From NCBI GenBank assembly GCA_905221605.1, contig CAJNDS010000169.1:115001-179000 (forward strand): DNA of 64,000 bases, given 5' to 3'. Positions within the stretch are counted from its first letter, which is position 1; each line of letters opens with the position of its first letter. The stretch comes from Symbiodinium natans. Lineage: Eukaryota > Sar > Dinophyceae > Suessiales > Symbiodiniaceae. Below are positions 62,681 through 64,000 of the stretch, in pieces. The notes under the pieces were generated by a model. The model saw only the letters and a list, made by a program, of their open reading frames with translations. It made no database searches and was not told the origin of the DNA. A program made the position numbers and the translations under genes.

Positions 62681-62848
62681 TGACCCAAGAGTAACCTAGG
62701 AAAAAATGGGTGCCCGCTTTGAGGAAAACATAGGTGCCCTTTCTGGTTTAAAGGGGCATATAAGGGAACCTCAACCTTAATAAACCCTAAACCCTAAACC
62801 CTAAACCCTAAACCCTAAACCCCAAGGGACTATACTCTGGGTCCTAGG
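62681..62848. mobile_element. Family I element interrupted by a telomere-type array
   Basis: Left tgacccaagagtaacctagg, right tatactctgggtcctagg, with a CCCTAAA array at about 62783-62822 inserted after ccttaataaa. Part of the interior is also duplicated (gtgccc twice). Confidence 0.72.
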
Positions 62849-63215
62849 AAGGCCGGGCCACCCCCTCCCCTCCCATCGCCGCTTTTGCGAAGTTCCAAAA
62901 CTGAAGTAATTGACTTCGCCGAATGTTCAAAGGCTCTACTTAGTTGTCCAGTACCTAGGGGTTTTAAAGGTTAACCTTTGGGGCTATAAAGGGGATTATA
63001 TTAACCCAAAAAGGTTAAAGGTTACGTACTCTACTACTAAGTCTAAGAGACTACCTTCAAGAGTAGCCTACAATCAAACCGAAATGCGCCCTACAGCCTT
63101 GAACATCTACAGCCCAAAGCCCTATACCCTACCTCCCCACCCCCCAAACCCTAAACCCTAAACTTTCCCTAAACCCTAAACCCCTAAACCCTAAACCCTC
63201 CCCCACCCCCATGTC

Positions 63216-63273
63216 CTCCCAGTAGAGGAAGTCGAAGCTGTAAGGGAAGGAGCCCGGGTACAGCTCGTCGCAC
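63216..63273 (-). CDS. Patched-like exon with FPYSFDFLYWE motif
   Basis: AG|G acceptor (gcacgag|G) and GA donor (GAG|GACATG). Encodes CDELYPGSFPYSFDFLYWE. A Phe-Pro-Tyr...Tyr-Trp-Glu block occurs in Patched-type proteins just before the second membrane bundle, where the usual form is FxYWEQY. Flanked on the left by CCCTAAA. Confidence 0.62.
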
Positions 63274-63501
63274 CTCGTGCCTTGGCCCACGCCAGGAGGG
63301 CTGGGTTGCATTGCTCAGGTCCAGTCAAGCTAGGTCGTAGGGTATTTTTGCCCTAAACCCAAAACCCAAAACCCAAAACCCTAACCCCTAAACCCTAAAC
63401 CCTAAACCCTAAACCCTAAACCCTAAACCTTACACGATGCCTCGGGCTTAGACTTTGGAGGAGGTTTTGGAGTTCCTTGGTTGTGCAGGTCCCAGGGCTG
63501 C

Positions 63502-63543
63502 CAGGGGCTGCAGGGAAGTGCGGAGGTCCACAACATCAGGGCG
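63502..63543 (-). CDS. Candidate exon, Patched-like gene
   Basis: Lies between a CCCTAAA array on its left and a TTTAGGG array on its right, the usual position of exons in this window. Acceptor ccctag, possible GC donor, peptide RPDVVDLRTSLQPL. No family motif. Confidence 0.33.
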
Positions 63544-63674
63544 CTAGGGAGCCTAGGACCTAGAGGACGCAGGCTTCAGACTTCAAGGGTTTAGGGTTTA
63601 GGGTTTAGGGTTTAGGGTTTAGGGTTCAAGGGTTTTGGGTTTAGGGTTCAAGGGTTTTGGGTTTAGGGTTTGGG

Positions 63675-63836
63675 GCTTGCTTTGGCCATCACGCGGTCTC
63701 TGCCACGTCCTGGGTCCCAGGAGGATCTCTGTGGTGATGCAGAACATGCCGGCCAGCACATGCCGTATTTCGCTGTCCATGCGCTCTGCCCCTGCCCACT
63801 CGCAGGGTGCTGAGGCGTACTTGGTGGTGTGGGGCT
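63675..63836 (-). CDS. Candidate upstream exon of Patched-like gene
   Basis: Open minus-strand stretch with an AG acceptor (cgtggaag) and residues including EEPHTTKYASAPCEWAG and EIRHVLAGMFCITTEILLG. It reads like an extracytoplasmic loop running into a hydrophobic segment. The 3' boundary is not clear. Assigned to the Patched-like gene only by position and strand. Confidence 0.42.
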
Positions 63837-64000
63837 CTTCCACGGTCGGCGGCCATCAGGGTCTAGGGCTTCGGCTTTAGGCTCTAGGCGTTAGGCGTTA
63901 GGCGTTAGGCTGCAGGCTGTAGTCTGTAGGCTTTAGGCTTTAGGCTTTAGGCTTTAGGCTTTAGGAGGCTTCAAGGTGCGGGGATCGAGGAGTTCAGTGC

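Larger units (their letters stand above)
55638..63836 (-). other. Gene span: Patched/RND-family multispanning membrane protein
   Basis: Minus-strand gene recognised from short exons listed separately. In sense order they give a FPYSFDFLYWE segment, two adjacent membrane segments, then VDVASAVLLEA joined to LICVGLAVDYAAHIAH, the hallmark GxxVDYxxH of the Patched/Dispatched/NPC1-like RND permeases. After that come an ERIGP helix, FNAVLSTLLAVVVVGFSDS, a YVFRIFF motif and a last membrane segment with AHG. That order matches the carboxy-terminal half of the sterol-sensing/Patched domain. Such proteins move lipids or sterols across membranes; the substrate here is unknown. Seven of eight checked junctions keep frame without adjustment; between 61451 and 59435 at least one exon is missing. 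Introns are 0.3-2 kb and made of TTTAGGG arrays, a 22 bp array and small elements. Start and stop codons were not identified. Confidence 0.8.

Overview
The window looks like nuclear DNA of a dinoflagellate. No prokaryotic gene structure is present. About 60 short coding exons lie in a matrix of interspersed telomere-type heptamers (TTTAGGG/CCCTAAA and variants). All recognised exons are on the minus strand. Acceptors are nearly always AG|G, and most donors are GC, with a minority GT and a few GA. One-way gene order, GC/GA donors and TTTAGGG repeats together fit dinoflagellates. The species cannot be named from the sequence. Most long open frames are not genes: they are read-through of 7-mer, 8-mer or 22-mer repeats.

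Gene layout, all transcribed right to left. (1) 55.6-63.8 kb: a Patched/RND-type multispanning membrane protein in at least 10 exons of 26-66 nt. Eight of its junctions were checked and seven keep frame without adjustment. (2) about 4-52 kb: an alveolin-type (inner membrane complex/cortical alveolar) protein, probably one very long gene. Its amino-terminal part (about 45-49.4 kb) is rich in Pro, Tyr, Ser and Thr. From about 42 kb down to 4 kb come dozens of tiny exons encoding VxVPxx.. / EIVHVP / VDKIVE repeats. I could not locate its first or last codon, so it may be two adjacent genes. (3) 1-3.2 kb: fragments of a helical-repeat protein resembling dinoflagellate PPR proteins, cut by the window edge.

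Two other coding candidates do not fit this layout: a 138-codon minus-strand ORF nested in an alveolin-gene intron (30.3-30.75 kb), and a plus-strand ORF island at 53.4-53.9 kb.

Introns (mostly 0.2-3 kb) hold three kinds of material. The first is telomere-type arrays with a consistent polarity: in the sense direction introns tend to start with TTTAGGG and end with CCCTAAA, so the two ends of an intron are complementary. The second is at least nine small non-autonomous DNA-element families of 80-190 bp with terminal inverted repeats, several of them interrupted by a telomere-type array. The third is satellites, minisatellites and microsatellites, including a ~390 bp satellite at 33.5-35.3 kb, a 22 bp array at 60.8-61.2 kb, two cgaaaag arrays at 15.4-17.1 kb and a 46-G run.

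Two introns in the amino-terminal part of the alveolin gene look like recent insertions. One (47878-47966) is a telomere-repeat insert between 18 bp direct repeats. The other (48287-48403) is exactly one copy of a dispersed ~112 bp element plus a 5 bp duplication. Both are predicted GA-AG introns whose removal restores the frame. Together with the array polarity they suggest that mobile and telomere-like DNA is being turned into introns here.
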